NCBI GenBank assembly: GCA_037893225.1
Contig: JAZGUH010000375.1
Span: forward strand, 868,001 to 932,000
From: Hippasteria phrygiana
Lineage: Eukaryota; Echinodermata; Asteroidea; Valvatida; Goniasteridae
DNA length: 64,000 nucleotides
Reading direction: 5' to 3'
Below the pieces are notes generated by a model, which saw only the letters and a list, made by a program, of their open reading frames with translations, was not told the origin of the DNA and made no database searches. Below are positions 11,995 to 24,987 of this stretch, one piece after another. Each line of letters starts with the position of its first letter. The stretch's first letter is position 1. A program made the translations under genes and the position numbers.

Positions 11995-13694
11995 CGCACG
12001 TTTTTTTTTAACCATGTCACATTGCCTCATGGGCTGCATTGCACTGCAATATTCACTGGCACCAACACCTGGCTGTGCATATGTGTACGTCATACAAATT
12101 TAGACTAGCTGGTACCCTCGATCCCATGCACAGAACATTGTTGGGGGGGCACAGGACACCATGGAAGTTTGACTTGAAGATATCGCATGATGGACTTGGC
12201 TAATCGTAAAGGGTGATTTTTTGCAAAAACGAGCTGGTTTTGAAAAAGGTGTTCCGTCTTTTGTTAGGAGATAATGAATGCAAATTAGGTAAACTCCAGT
12301 TTTAAAGCAATCATTTGAACTGCCCATTTCAAAAAGTGCCCCTCCAAAATCACATTTTGCTCGTCCAAAAGATGGGTGGACGGGTTGCTACGTAGATGAA
12401 ACATGGCAACCCTACCCCTCACAGGGGTGGGGGAAACTCACTATGCAAATGACACATTCTAGATACCAGGCATGACACTTTTCAAACTTTTGTCTGAAAT
12501 CAAACTTTTTGAACCTGAAAGACATTAGTAGTATAGTATAGTATATGTAGAAAGATATGCATCTTTTAGACATTTCATCAATTGACAATTAATCAACAAT
12601 CTCACCCCTATAGATAATATTTGAACCAATTTTACCCCTTTGCATTTAGAAAAGGTATTGGAAGAGAAAGAATGAGCAAAAAGAGGGCAAGCATAAACCC
12701 AATTAAAGGGCACATGTTTGCATAAAAGGCAGCAGGGGTCGAATTTCAGGTAAAAATATACATGTACTAGACAGCTGGGCTAGTAGCACAAACATTTTAC
12801 TCGACTCGAAGGTATTTCAATGGTAAAAATAAGAACACACAGTGTTTTGAATGAGTGTACTGTTTCGATTTTTGTCCCCCTTAGCCGACCTTGTTGGGGG
12901 AGGGGTTAGAAAAGATGTTTTGAATGAAACTCCCTGCCTCAAAACAAAAAATGGCCATTCCAGAAATTATGGTGGATTTTTCAGTTCCCCAGATTTAGAA
13001 GAAAAAAATGGACTTCAGTGATAGCATTTCACTCAGTTTATGAAAAAAAAATCACTAGACCACCGGACTAGTTCCGTCAAGAGTTCACTAGACCAACGCT
13101 CAAATCACTGGACTCGGCCCAGCAGTCCAGTGGATATTTCGATCTCTGGGCAGAGCCACTTGATTTAAAAACTTAAATTTTCAAGAACATTTTTCTGGAA
13201 GTTGCGTAAGGAAGGGAGGGAGGGACTGCTCAATTCCAGTTGTTTCTCACGCTCGAATATCTCTGAAACTCGGCACTGATGTCTGCACGTCTAGCCTGTG
13301 GTTGTTTTCTTTTTTAACAGGAAATGTTACAGCCAGTGGTTTTAAGAAAACAAGAAAATATGTGGAACAGTTGAAAGAAATCGGCTCTTTCGCATAAAAT
13401 TCTGTATATGCAGTTAACACTAACAGAATTTCTTGTTATGGCTAGAAGTAAAATTACATGGGGGAATTAAGTTTAGATGACACGAACAATGCAAAGTCAG
13501 CATTTTCTGTGCACGCTGTTTCAGTGGATTGAACAAAATCCTGGGATTCGCATGTGGAAAATGGGCGTACATGTATCTTATGCAGTGAAGTGATTCTATA
13601 CATTTTTGACACTATTTCTTCATCTACATCTGGATTCTCTAGCAAAACGGTTGATCCGCATCCCACTAGAGTTGGCGTGTCGCGTGAGCTAGAT
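11995..13694. other. no gene recognised
   Basis: Short frames only. ACTAGACCA/CACTGGACT words cluster at 13050-13140, but no bounded element is found. Confidence 0.35.
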
Positions 13695-13905
13695 CTAAAT
13701 TTGGAAAACCCCTTGGAGAATATGGTCAGCAACGGCGGTCTTAAATTGATCTAGTTTGGTGATATGATATTAATGATCGATTCAGGTAGAGCATTCCAGT
13801 AAGGTATGGTTGATGGGAAAAAGCTAGTGCTATACATCTTGGTTTTGGCATGAAGACCTGGGTCTAATTGATTCGTGTAGATCCCGATCGTAATCTGCGA
13901 TCCAA
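13695..13905 (-). pseudogene. non-LTR retrotransposon (LINE) ORF2 3' remnant
   Basis: The minus strand reads HAKTKMYSTSFFPSTIPYWN then ALPESIINIISPN. After a one-base shift near 13751 it continues DQFKTAVADHILQ and stops at 13695. The SFFPxTIxxWNxLP block followed by an F-K-x-x-(V/L) helix is the characteristic C-terminal tail of CR1/L2/Jockey-type reverse transcriptase proteins. Only about 70 residues survive, with a frameshift, so this is a dead 5'-truncated copy. Confidence 0.6.
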
Positions 13906-13969
13906 ACTTATGTTTTTTTTGTTTTTTACACAGCATTAGATCACATGATCCTTGTAATAATCTGTGCGT

Positions 13970-14480
13970 AACATAGACTCCATGTCCAGCACATGTATGC
14001 ATGCACACGTACATGTACGGACTTTACCTGCAAAGAATGTACATGTACTTGTACAATGTACATCACATCACATTCACATACATGTACACATGACGTCATA
14101 TGTGCATGTAGGCCATAATACTTCGCCTCGTACATGTATGGTTCGTTACGTGCTGTATCAACCAGGCCACCCCATGCTGGTCAATAGAATTTTCAGAATA
14201 TTTATGAGGTAGAGACATAAGGTCTGTCATGCTTAAATAATAATTGTCCATGAAAATCATATCATTCCGAAAAGTACATGATACAGTTGCTTTGCTAATA
14301 AAAAAAATATATGCAAAGTTATCTTGCAAATGTATGCAGAGTGTACACATGTACATTGTACACCACGGTCATACAGTTCACAAATGCAAATGATTCGCCT
14401 GCGTTTAGTACTTGCACATGTACATGCCCATTGCCCCGGACATAGTGTTCATGTACACATGTATGCATGATAACTGTATG
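13970..14480. repeat. TACATGTA-rich tract
   Basis: Dense ACATGTAC, GTACATGT and CACATGTA words, locally palindromic. The same 8-mers recur throughout the window (e.g. 16300-16365, 18310-18480, 28680-28790). The short frames through them are low-complexity. Confidence 0.7.
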
Positions 14481-15201
14481 TTGAAATGCTAATTCTGTCT
14501 TCTCATTGTTTACTGGCCTGCACTGAAGACAAAAATGGGCGGAGCAAAGGAAAACATTATCTTGGGTACAATTTTGTGTGGGTATCAGTTACACTGCCAA
14601 CAGTACTGTCCAATTCTGTTTGTCAGTAAGGTATGTGTGACTGAAAACATTGATTGCTGTGATGTTGGTGATGCTATACAAATGTACATGTAGTATCATG
14701 TACGTATTTTTTTTACGTAAACACATTTGATTTTTTATTTTTGTTACCGACAGTACATGTAGGTTGAACGTGACATGGTCTAAACTTTTACCAGCGTATA
14801 AATTGTTACTGTTACCCCAGACTTACCTCACCGTTGCAATAATATAGTCAGTGACGTAATCTCAGAATTTTTCTCTCGTTGGGTATCCTCAATTAGGATC
14901 TTGAGGAAACCTTGTTTATAGATGGTTACGTCTACATTGGACTGCCCCGTATGTATACGTAGCATGTACAATATAAAATAGGGTAACCCACGTACATGTA
15001 CATCAGTGTCAGACATTTTTATATTTAATTCAGCTAATATCCATATGCATGTGAGACAACTTGTTTAGTTGTTCACAGACTTCCTCCCCCAGTTGGGGGA
15101 GGGGGGGGGGGGAGATTAGAGACTGCTAATACTTGTACACATTTATTATCCATTTGCCTACGTACATGTGTGGCCTTAATAAGGTCAGTATAGGAATGCC
15201 T
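14481..15201. other. no gene recognised
   Basis: Continuation of TACATGTA-rich non-coding sequence with a G run at 15101-15112. Confidence 0.35.
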
Positions 15202-15209
15202 GTTGAAAT

Positions 15210-15760
15210 TAGGGCTGTTGTCGTTGGCGATTTTTCTTGTCGACATGTCGGCAAAATAAAACTCTGACGTCGACAAATTGTCGATAAAAGCAAATTACAA
15301 GTCGGGTAAATACATCGGGCATTGACTAAAACATAAAACGTTGTTGATATTTCTGAAACGCGGACGTGAAGTCCGATTTCTTACCTTTCTTCTTTACTGC
15401 AATAATTGTTGAATTCCTTGTCATTTCCGACGTTCATAGTTTGAGGTAAAGTAAATTAATTATTTAAAACAACAAACGTTGTTCTTCTGCAAGCCCCGAT
15501 CCCGTTCTTGGCAATGTTTTAATTTGGAAATATCATGTCATGTGTCGTGTATTAAGCAAGGGCCATGCGCAGTGTGACCAGAAATTCCCGAGGCTATTTA
15601 TTAGAACAGCTCGCACAAAAATCGGTTTGGACACAAATTGCGTGTGATGTTTTTTTTATTTTTATTTTTTTTGTCGACAATGAGTCATTTGTATCGACAT
15701 GTCGGAAAAATGTCATTGTCGCCAACACTGTCGACAAAAGGCCTGTCGACAACAGCCCTA
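15210..15760. mobile_element. non-autonomous hAT element with perfect 8-bp target duplication
   Basis: Termini TAGGGCTGTTGTCG and CGACAACAGCCCTA, flanked by GTTGAAAT at 15202-15209 and 15761-15768. The subterminal zones are rich in GTCGACA/TGTCGAC motifs, the usual hAT transposase-binding pattern. No transposase frame is present in 551 bp. Confidence 0.9.
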
Positions 15761-15851
15761 GTTGAAATTAATAGCAATTTGCCTACAGTGGAAATTGGAA
15801 AGGTTCAAGTAGGCCTACATGTACCTGTACTCGTAGTCGGGATCCACCTGA

Positions 15852-15923
15852 TGTTCCCCAGTCTATACATGTTCCCCAATCCTTAGGGTTAGAGTTAGGG
15901 TTAGGGATTGGGGAACATAGGTA
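15852..15923. repeat. telomere-like TTAGGGTTAGGG inside a hairpin
   Basis: GTTCCCCAATCC at 15871-15882 and GGATTGGGGAAC at 15906-15917 form a stem; the loop reads TTAGGGTTAGAGTTAGGGTT. Too short to be an interstitial telomere array. Confidence 0.6.
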
Positions 15924-16129
15924 CGTACCCCTCGTAGCTCATAACCCCTGGATAAAATATCGAGGGATCACCTTTTTCATAATGAGGTTTCTAAACGCGA
16001 CAATATTTGTCTCAAAATTGCAGTGAGAATTTGTACAGTTGTAGTATCGGGAGGTGACACAACTCCTCATTAGCAAATCAGATTGAATAGAGCAAAGTCA
16101 TGAATGGCCGCCGGAAACCATGCTAAATT

Positions 16130-16290
16130 CAGTACCCCCAAAAAGGGGAACTCTGTTGGATTTCGTTTATATATCAGAGAAGTGAACAAAAGATTGTGTT
16201 GGGTTCATTAGGCTTCACATTCTGCTGTTGTTGGATTTTGTTGGATTTTGTTGGATTCATTAGGGTGCCCAGAGAAAACTTGTAGTGGGT
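16130..16290. repeat. TTGGATTTTGTTGGATT repeat
   Basis: Tandem-like TTGTTGGATTTTGTTGGATT words, related to 42120-42230 and 58940-59215; ends undefined. Confidence 0.5.
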
Positions 16291-16389
16291 TATAAATACA
16301 TGTACAATGTACATGTAGGTAGTCATGGATGATGGATGGTTCTTTCATTCGTACATGTAAAATGCATGTCGTTCCAGCTGTCGTGGTTT

Positions 16390-16835
16390 AATTCGTCACC
16401 GACACCACAAAGTTTTACACCCAAGTCCACTCCAGTGTTACTTCGTGAAAACCGCTCCATGAATGATTTCGGTTTCACGAACTAACACCCAAGTGTGCGC
16501 GCGCACTTCGGACAGTGACGTGACGATTTTTGACTTCACAAAATAAAAAGCATGTTGCGGAAATACGATGCGGAGAAAAACGCTTTGAAAGGGTTGACAG
16601 GAATTTACTTCATTTGTGTTCTTGTTGGGTTACACAAAAAAAGTAATAAAAACCTTCAAACTGCAGCGAAATAAAGATGGGTGTTAGTTCGTGGAAGCGC
16701 AAATGTACCGATTGAGTGATGGTGTACTTGGGTGTTACTTCGTGAAAACGAAAATTACTTGATTCTCTAAAATACGCGCGCGTGGCGCGCACTCAAGTCA
16801 ACTCGGGTGTTTCTTCGTGGTGTCGGTGACGAATT
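16390..16835. mobile_element. 446-bp inverted-repeat element
   Basis: AATTCGTCACCGACACCAC and GTGGTGTCGGTGACGAATT form the ends. GTTACTTCGTGAAAAC-type words recur inside in both orientations, as they also do in the 4567-5396 palindrome, so the two may be related. Confidence 0.75.
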
Positions 16836-16897
16836 GTCCATGAGAGTACATGTATACATGAAACCATAATAAATGGGGGGGGGGGGGGGGGGGGGGG

Positions 16898-19800
16898 AGT
16901 TGAAATTATTGAATAAAATGAAATTGATCACCTGTATGGAAATGGCAACCATTTCTAACATTAAACAATTTACAAACACATTTATGATCAATAAAAAAAA
17001 GTAACACAATTTCTGTGCAAAATTATTGTTTTATGCGTACAATTTTTCTATGAGTAGATCCTGTGGAAGCAATTTTTAGTTGATACACAATGTGTAGTAC
17101 ATTGTACTACATGGCACACATTGTGACATTGACATTGAATCAGATTTTCCCAGCACTGCTCTACTTCTAGTGGGTGAAATGGAATGCTGCGTTTTCACTA
17201 AACGGGGAAATTGACAATTTTGAAATGGGAAATAATGGGTTCTCATTATTCATGATTGCTTCCCCTTTCCTTACTCCATAAGTACATCACTCATTTTTCA
17301 TGAAATTTTGTGACTAAAAAGAACACTAGAAAAACAGGAACTAGCAAATGTATCAAAGCTACATCTTCATCCATGTACAAATGTATGTATTTCACCTCTC
17401 CCCTCTCCCCCCCCCCCCACCCAAAAAAAAAAACACCCCAAAAATACCACCAATTTATAAAAGTATGAAATAGAAAATGAACTTAAACAAGGAAGTAACT
17501 GCACTCTATTTTAATGTATACAATTAGAAAAATGATGATTTGCCATCTTTCCATTGGATAAGAAAAAGAAATTCATCAAACAGTTTAATGTGTTCCAGAC
17601 ACTAAAAGAGTAATAGTGGTGTGCAGTTCCCTTCCCTACAGGTTAAATCTGGGTAAAAGTAGAGCCCAGGCCCCCCTCGGCTTCCTGTATAGACACATAG
17701 ATTTCTTTGTTTGAGAGGTCTTTGTCCTGGGCGTGGCCATCCCATGCCAGCATTGAACCCTCCAGGCGCCAAATCATCAGCCATTTCCCACTATCCCAGA
17801 ATCCCCTGCTGGCATTCCCCCCCTGTCAATCACAGTGACATCATCCGCCAGGCTCCCGGTCACCATGGTGATCCCTTCCCTCATGATTAATTCATCATCC
17901 TACCTTAGCATTCCCTTTGTTCCCCTGTGCTGAGGTGGCCAGCCAATCAGAGCTCAAGGTCAGCTGGGGTGAGCTGATCATGCTCCCAGTGTGTGATAAG
18001 TTGACCTTTGACATTTGAGCGTAAGGCATGAGTGATTTCTAAATATAGCATTGGTCATGTGACTATTTCCAGTGGGAAGCAGTGAGGGGCTGATGTGTAT
18101 CAGCCAGACAAGACTCATAAAAGACATAACGGATTCCTTGCATCTAAAAATAAGTTTACAGCACTGTCAGTTGACAAGACTGAACAAGGATTGACATTGT
18201 CAGATTAAGTCCTTGCATCATAGTTAAAGAAATGATGAAAGCATGTTTTTGGGGAGAGGGAGAAGTTACAAATACACAATTGCATTTTTAGATGTGAATT
18301 ATTTCAATTTAGGTACATGTATGAACATTTAGTCGTGCGTACATGTACATATGTGTAATTAATGAAGTACTACACTGCATGTTCTACACATATAATCAAA
18401 ATCTTTGTACATGTAGGTCTGCAATGTTGTGATGATACCTCGTCAGTCAGGCTATCATTAAGTTCTGCATACATGTACATAGAACCCTAATAAATTGAAA
18501 GGATTAAACAGTGTACATCATTGGTCTGTAAAGCCTGCATCCCCCAACCGGTAGTTTGCTTTAGAGTTGGCGTCAAAGCTGGGAGGTCTAGTGCTTGTCT
18601 GCATTAGGGTACATTTGTAAATGGTTCGTATCTTTATTAGCTAGAGGTGTGTCTGGGTGTCTTTCGGAAACCCTCTTAGATTTGGGCATCCTGTTGCATT
18701 GTAGTATGGAATTAGCATTATTCAAATAAGCTAGTAACAAGTAGAGCACACTGTTTTTTTTTTAATTGCAGCAAATTTGACACCTCTGCTTCTGGGTAAG
18801 TCCGAGAATTTGCGTATGGGACATTCAGTAACCCTTTTAAAACGATTCCGATCTCAGCGTTTCTAATTCTAATGTTGGGCATGATGTGCAAGGAGAATAC
18901 CCACAAGAATTTATGGTATTAGTCCTTGGGACGATTCAAGAAAACGTGGCGCATCGTGGGACTGCAATGTGGACCTTTTCTTGGACTTCCGCTAATCTTT
19001 TGCTAAAACCCCGTGTCTGCAGGGTTTAATATGGGTTTGTTGCTGTTGCTTGTGATTGATATTGTTGGGATGAAAGTGACTTTTTTGGGGAACATCTTTG
19101 GGATCCAAACCAGTTGGGACGACTGGCAAAGTGCCTTAAAAAACATCTGCTCCAAAAGAGTGTGGTGAGCTGAAGTCATTGCATCACTTCGACAGCAGTA
19201 GTTTGACTGATTCAGCATGTATTACATGTAAGACTGTTGTTTGATGCAATTTTATTCAAACGAACAGCCGTCTTGACATAAAGTAGCATGCAGGTAGACG
19301 TTTGGATGGACTCGCGCATCTAACAATTGTTGGTCCCACTTTCCCCTTGTGAGCTGCCTGACCCCAGATGTGGGGATTAGTGTTTTTCGATTGGCCTTTT
19401 GACTGTGTGTTGTTTTGAAAAGTCCTAACTTGTCAGGAAATATAGTCCAGTAAGAATTGACGAGGACCCTGACATTTTGGTCAACAGGCAAATTTGAGTG
19501 GCAATGTATTTATTGGGACTCTAGCTATCTCCCATAAAAATTCAACCAAAATCAACCTTAGGGAAATATGTTAATTAATTGAAAAACAAAAGGGATGCAC
19601 AATTTATTTTGAAAGGCATGTACATGTATTTCCGACACCTAAGCTAAATCATACCCTTTGAGAGATTGGGAAAGGGTCCTTGCAAATGTTCAACTTAAAT
19701 GTGAATACAAAATGGCAAATGCGAAAACTTAATGAAGATTATGACCAAAGTTATCATGAGAAAAGAGTATTTTAAGGATGTCGTCGTCATTGTCATTGCA

Positions 19801-19999
19801 TAATCATTGTCATCATTATCAAAGTACATGTACCAAACGGCTTCTGGCCTCAAAACTATTCAAGATTTTCGGGAAGAGGTGACCGTGACCTTAATAGATA
19901 TTGACAAATTTATTTCAATTACCGTTTTAGAGTGGTGTAATGGGTGCGGGGGCATTGTGTCATGCCCCCTCCCCCCATTGAGGCCTTCCCCCCCCCCCC
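16898..19999. other. no gene recognised
   Basis: Long non-coding stretch. A small hairpin (GTAGTACATTGTACTAC) lies near 17095 and TACATGTA-rich patches at 18310-18480. No frame over about 80 codons shows a known motif. Confidence 0.35.
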
Positions 20000-20076
20000 G
20001 TCCTACCCCCGTCCTACCCCCGTCCTACCCCCGTCCTACCCCCGTCCTACCCCCGTCCTACCCCCGTCCTACCCCC
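20000..20076. repeat. seven perfect 11-bp tandem repeats (GTCCTACCCCC)
   Basis: Uninterrupted C-rich minisatellite following a C run at 19990-19999. Confidence 0.95.
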
Positions 20077-20511
20077 ATCCCATTAGAACTTTGCGAGAGA
20101 AAGAAATGCACAGCAGCAGAAAACCAAAGTAAAACTTTATGGAATTAGCTGTATTGAGGGTAATTTGGTAATGTTTTTTTTACAGACATGTAAACTTTTC
20201 AAAAAAATCGCATAAAACCCTCAAATCAGACATCAACTAAGGACAGATTTTGTCGGTAAGTTATTTTATCTGGCTGCAAAATAATATCGATCTGGTTAAT
20301 AAAATCAGTTTGGTTAAAATATGGCAATAACTGAGTCTGTGATCGATTAAAGAAAAGTAACAACTTAGCTACATCGGTTTTACGCGACATGTTTTATTGC
20401 CCATATTGGATTCTGACCAACTTATGATGAGCCTGTATTGGCTTTATCATTGTTCCAATTTGGGCATCAGTAATTGGGTAATAGCACATTTGCATGTAGA
20501 AATCGACATTT

Positions 20512-20742
20512 TTAACCAGTTCGCGTCGGATGACGTGTATACACGGAACGGATGACGGGTAAACACACAACGACCGAGGCGGGTAAATATCTGGCAGCGA
20601 GCCACAGCAACGACTGAGGCCGGAAATATGAGTGTGCTGCCCCCCCGGCTGGGTTCAACCCACCTGGCATCGATGTCTAGTGATAAATAATCCCGCGCCT
20701 TAGTCCGGCCATGTCAAAATAAACCCGTCGTGAACTGGTTAA
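20512..20742. mobile_element. piggyBac-like MITE, TTAA-CCAGTTC ends
   Basis: TTAACCAGTTCGCG at the left and CGTGAACTGGTTAA at the right, so a CC-starting inverted end lies against TTAA on both sides, as in piggyBac elements. GC-rich 231-bp interior, no coding sequence. Confidence 0.6.
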
Positions 20743-20894
20743 GAATTGGTTGAATTTTTGTGTGTGTGTTCAGGGCAACCATATAAAGGTTTCTGAGGAG
20801 AAATTCGGTTGTTAACTAAAATGTCAGGGTTGGGCATTTTTCATGTCGATTCTTACTGGACTCATTGCAAACTCCTTACAAATCCTAGTCGCGC

Positions 20895-21661
20895 GGATTG
20901 CAATAAGCAGTCTCAAAGCTGTCTATCGCGTTAGACGGTCTTAAAGCTCTGGCTGTCAGACGGTCTACATTGTATTTAAGTAAGACCATTGCAATGACAC
21001 GGTCTGAAGTGTTTAGACAGTGGTTAGCCTTTGTTGGGCTGGCTTAAGGCGGTCTATAAGTTTAGCCGGGCATGATTTTCTTCTATTAGATGTAATTAAT
21101 ATTGAAATATTTGTACTCTTGAATCGCTCCCAAGAATGGCTTTTCAGTTGATAGATATATATTAATAATGATTTAAATAGAAGAGGATTTTTCGGGATAA
21201 ATTAGACGCTTTAGATACATTATGACAAAACAGATTGTATCATAAATACAGATTTCCTCGACAATCAATCTTGGGATTGACAAATTTGATTTCGCGTGAT
21301 TTGAATCAGACGAATAGGAACCATGCAGGCTGGACGGCGTCTCTTTTCTTTGGATTTCATTACGTACGGGAATACAAGTTACATGACAGTAGACGTATCA
21401 AATTATGTACGTACTAAACTTAGTGCTGCCAACTAACTAGTGGGTACCGATTTATGTTTTTCAAAGCCCGCCATCGTGTGCCGTATCGTCGTAACCATGG
21501 AGGCGTTTGTCCGTAAATCATGACTCCCTGCAAATTAGTCAAGACCGGCTTAATATTGCAATGGGCTAAGTTTAGCGTCTTATCCAAGACCGTCCAAGAG
21601 CGATAGCCGGCTAATAACGGACTGGCTAAGCCAGCCGGCTAAGACTGCAGTATTGCAATCC
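20895..21661. mobile_element. 767-bp element with GGATTGCAATA ends
   Basis: GGATTGCAATAAGCAGTCT at the left and AGACTGCAGTATTGCAATCC at the right. Subterminal zones carry repeated AGACGGTCT / GGCTAAG words. No transposase frame. Confidence 0.65.
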
Positions 21662-22225
21662 TCCTCTGGTCTGGGCAGAAGATGGGTAGGGAAATTTAGT
21701 TGATAGGCGCATTGTTGGATTGGTATTTTTAATATATTTATTATTTGTTTGCTTGACACTCTCAACAAAATATCACTGATTAGCAAGGATTTGGAAAAGA
21801 GGTGTTCAGATTTCCTTTTTGTTTGGATTTGAACACATTTCAGACAGAATTTGCACAAGACATTGAGGTGTTTCCTGAGTGAAGAACTTAATTAGCAGTG
21901 GCTCTTGTCTTTCGTGGTTTGGTTCATTTAATTTCATCTCAGTACATCATGTACACGTGGATGTTGATTTCCCCGAAAACTCGAACAGCACACTGCCTTC
22001 CCAATTGACCGTGTTGACCATGAGTGTACATAATGTGCAATGCATTGCGTTGGTACATTTTTGTACCTGTAGTCTGCACTGACCTCAGTCTTTTGTCCGA
22101 TTACCGGGTCACCCATGATATGTGCATACATGGTATTGATTGTGTTTTGCTGGTGCCACGGATCCGAGTTGCGACCATAAAAGTCAGAATTTGGCCTCAA
22201 TTACATGTACAGTAAAGCCTGCAAC

Positions 22226-22294
22226 AGAAAAGCCATTACATAGCCAATAATACGATCATGTGTATACATGATCGTATTATTGGTTCTGTAATGA
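22226..22294. repeat. hairpin CCAATAATACGATCATG
   Basis: CCAATAATACGATCATGTGT and its complement meet at a short centre, with CATTACA/TGTAATG outside; about 30-bp arms. Confidence 0.8.
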
Positions 22295-22375
22295 ATGTAA
22301 TTTTCCCACCCCCTCCCCACCCAGAAATACAAATACGGCTATTAGGCAAAGTGGAAAAACAACATATTTACCATC

Positions 22376-22482
22376 CCTGCCCGCTTCCTTTTTTGGGGCT
22401 GCCTGGATTTTTAAGAAGTTTTTACCAATGGAAAATGAGATGAAAAAAAAATCTCAAAAATGTCAAACGATCCACCGGAAAA
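22376..22482. repeat. repeat family F, copy 1
   Basis: GCTTCCTTTTTTGGGGCTGC, CTGGATTTTTAAGAAGTTTT and ATGTCAAACGAT match 57801-57905. Confidence 0.6.
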
Positions 22483-22789
22483 TAAAGTACAAGCTTACTA
22501 AAACTATTACGTAAAACCACTGTAAACATGTCTTATTTTTGTGTCTTTGAATAGTTGAAAAACCTACAGTTGTCGGAAATTTATAAAAGAATGGCGGCCA
22601 TCTTGAAAATAAAAAGCCCCTCCTACTTTTTTTGTTTTTTAACATGGAAGCTAAAAATGTGTTTTTTTTTACTTGGCCTTATACATGTACACTACCCATC
22701 ATGCAATGCTTATGTACTGTAGTACGTACCTTGTGAAAACCAGTAAAAATGTAATTCACCAGTAATTGGTACACACTTTACCAGTGAGT

Positions 22790-22985
22790 GTGTAAATACC
22801 GGCAATCGTAGACTAGGGACAAAAGGGTTAAGGCGCAGACAAAGGGTCCATGATTGACCGAGCGTCCACGATTGAAAATCGTGTACATTGTACAAAACAT
22901 ATATATGGGAGGTATTCCGAAGAAGTTTAAGTATAAACAAAAGAGGGACAATATAGGAAATCCGTGATTGCTGGTATTTACAGTG
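22790..22985 (-). repeat. dispersed repeat R1, copy 3
   Basis: Inverse copy: AAATCGTGTACATTGTACAA, AGAGGGACAATATAGGA, GTGATTGCTGGTATTTACA. Confidence 0.6.
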
Positions 22986-23030
22986 GGTAACTGTTCCCAA
23001 AAATGTTTGTATCTTTCTGCAGTAACTGTA

Positions 23031-23650
23031 GCTGTACTACATTTTGTACATACCTACAAGCACCTGGGGCCAATTTCATGTGATGTATAATATTGCTTGT
23101 GACTGGTATTCAGCTGTTGTTCGCTTAGCATGAAAAATCACAAGGAGTTTTTTGGATGGTAACCCATTTTTACTAAGCAAGATTTGTCTGTGCTAAGCAA
23201 TTTTTCTTTGGCTTAGCAGCTTCGTGAAATTGACTTCAGGTGATTTGGGGAGTAGTGTGGATCCCTAAAGGTGTGACATTATCAGTTGATACCTGCCCAC
23301 GCGAAACAGAGGGGGAGGCCGTGGGGAGGTTGTCATATTAGCTGTACTACATTTTGTACATACCTACAAGCACCTGGGGCCAATTTCATGTGATGTATAA
23401 TATTGCTTGTGACTGGTATTCAGCTGTTGTTTGCTTAGCATGAAAAATCACAAGGAGTTTTTTGGATGGTAACCCATTTTTACTAAGCAAGATTTGTCTG
23501 TGCTAAGCAATTTTTCTTTGGCTTAGCAGCTTCGTGAAATTGACTTCAGGTGATTTGGGGAGTAGTGTAGATCCCTAAAGGTGTGACATTATGAGTTGAT
23601 ACCTGCCCACGCGAAACAGAGGGGGAGGCCGTGGGGAGGTTGTCATATTA
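23031..23650. repeat. 310-bp tandem duplication
   Basis: 23031-23340 and 23341-23650 match with only about three single-base differences (near 23122/23432, 23270/23580 and 23292/23602). Each unit contains a diverged CCAATTTCATG...GAAATTGAC element (family A). Confidence 0.95.
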
Positions 23651-24047
23651 GGCAACACGAGGGATTAGTGTAGGGCATGTGGTTCTGGCTGAAATACAAG
23701 TGGAAGGAATGAACAAAATTACCTCTTAGAAAAGGATTTTTTTTTTTTTTTTTATTTATTTACTCAGAATCCACTCGACAGCATTTTTTCTTTTTGGGGG
23801 GGGGGGGGGGGGGGGGGTTTCAAGTCTTAATTGAAAAATATATATTCAGATGAAATACAAGCTGCGTCTGTGTGTATGTGTACAGGTTATCCATTAGGCC
23901 CCCAAAAAATTGTGCTGCCCTTGGACAGGTAAAATTGCCGAATGAAAGGACGAACTCGCAGTATACATGTACATGTAGGACGATTACTTGTAAAACCGAA
24001 TAGTTATGTGAGCACGGAGAATCGATTACTACCAAATAACGACAATC

Positions 24048-24310
24048 CGCAGAACAGAAAGGTGAAATTGCCAAACGGAACGGCGAAATTGCTGAACGGA
24101 ATGGTGAAATTGACAAATTAAATGGCGAAGTTGCAGAATTGAATTGTGAAATTGCAGAATTGAATTGTGAAATTGCAGAATTGAATGATGATAATGCCAA
24201 ACAGAATGGTGATATTGCCGAATGGAATGGTGAAATTGGCGAATTGAATGGTGAAATTGGCGAATTGAATGGTGAAATTAATTGGCGAATGGAATGATGA
24301 AATTGCCAAA
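24048..24310. repeat. 21-bp minisatellite (AATGGTGAAATTGCCGAATTG type)
   Basis: About twelve imperfect 21-bp units. Both strands stay open because the unit is a multiple of three, which yields a spurious 258-residue minus frame at 23820-24596 and a + frame of NGEIAEL heptads that has a stop just upstream and no ATG. Confidence 0.9.
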
Positions 24311-24987
24311 TTGAACAGACATGCGACTTTTCCTCAGATCGGCTGATTTCCTCGTTTTTCACTTTACACTTGTGCCATTGAAAATTGAAAAACACTGTAC
24401 AAAGTCTTGTAAAGATTTGAATTTTCCTCGTTTTTGGGTTGATTCCAAGTTGCATGCTTGATTGAATGATGAAAAATGACAAAGCTAACGATCTGAAGCC
24501 AGCAAAGATAGTAATTAATGGCACTCCATACTGTACTGTGTTGACTGCAGTGGATGCAAAGATGTTTAGTCTCCTGCCAGCAACTGATTCTGGCATGATT
24601 ACTGCAGTAGGTGTTGGTAGTCGAACATCATCAGTACCACAGGGGTATCATTTTTTTTTATCAATCAAACAGTGAGTTGATTTATTTTGATTGATACAGT
24701 AACTCCTGGTACAAGTGACTTGATCACAGGAAGGTTTTTAATGTCATTGATGATATATTTACAAAAGATAAATGCACAGCAGTTTGACAGGGCTTGAATT
24801 TCATAGGAATATCCACTAGAGCATCGGGCTTGTCATACAAGTGATCCACTAGACTGAGCAATATTTTTAAGACCATCACTATCCGAAATGCTTCATCTCT
24901 TAAACAGTGTGAGGGATGTAGTAGTATACAATATTTGCAGACATAAAAAATAGAACCGAATTATTGCGAAATACCGTACTAGACTGT

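Noticed and set aside
15886..15912. interstitial telomere or chromosome end
   Set aside because: Only a few TTAGGG words, placed in the loop of a hairpin; no array.
19807..20148. proline-rich 113-residue frame
   Set aside because: Most of it is the 11-bp GTCCTACCCCC minisatellite.
23820..24596. 258-residue minus-strand frame
   Set aside because: Its core is the 21-bp minisatellite, which cannot acquire stops if one unit lacks them; the flanks have no known motif.
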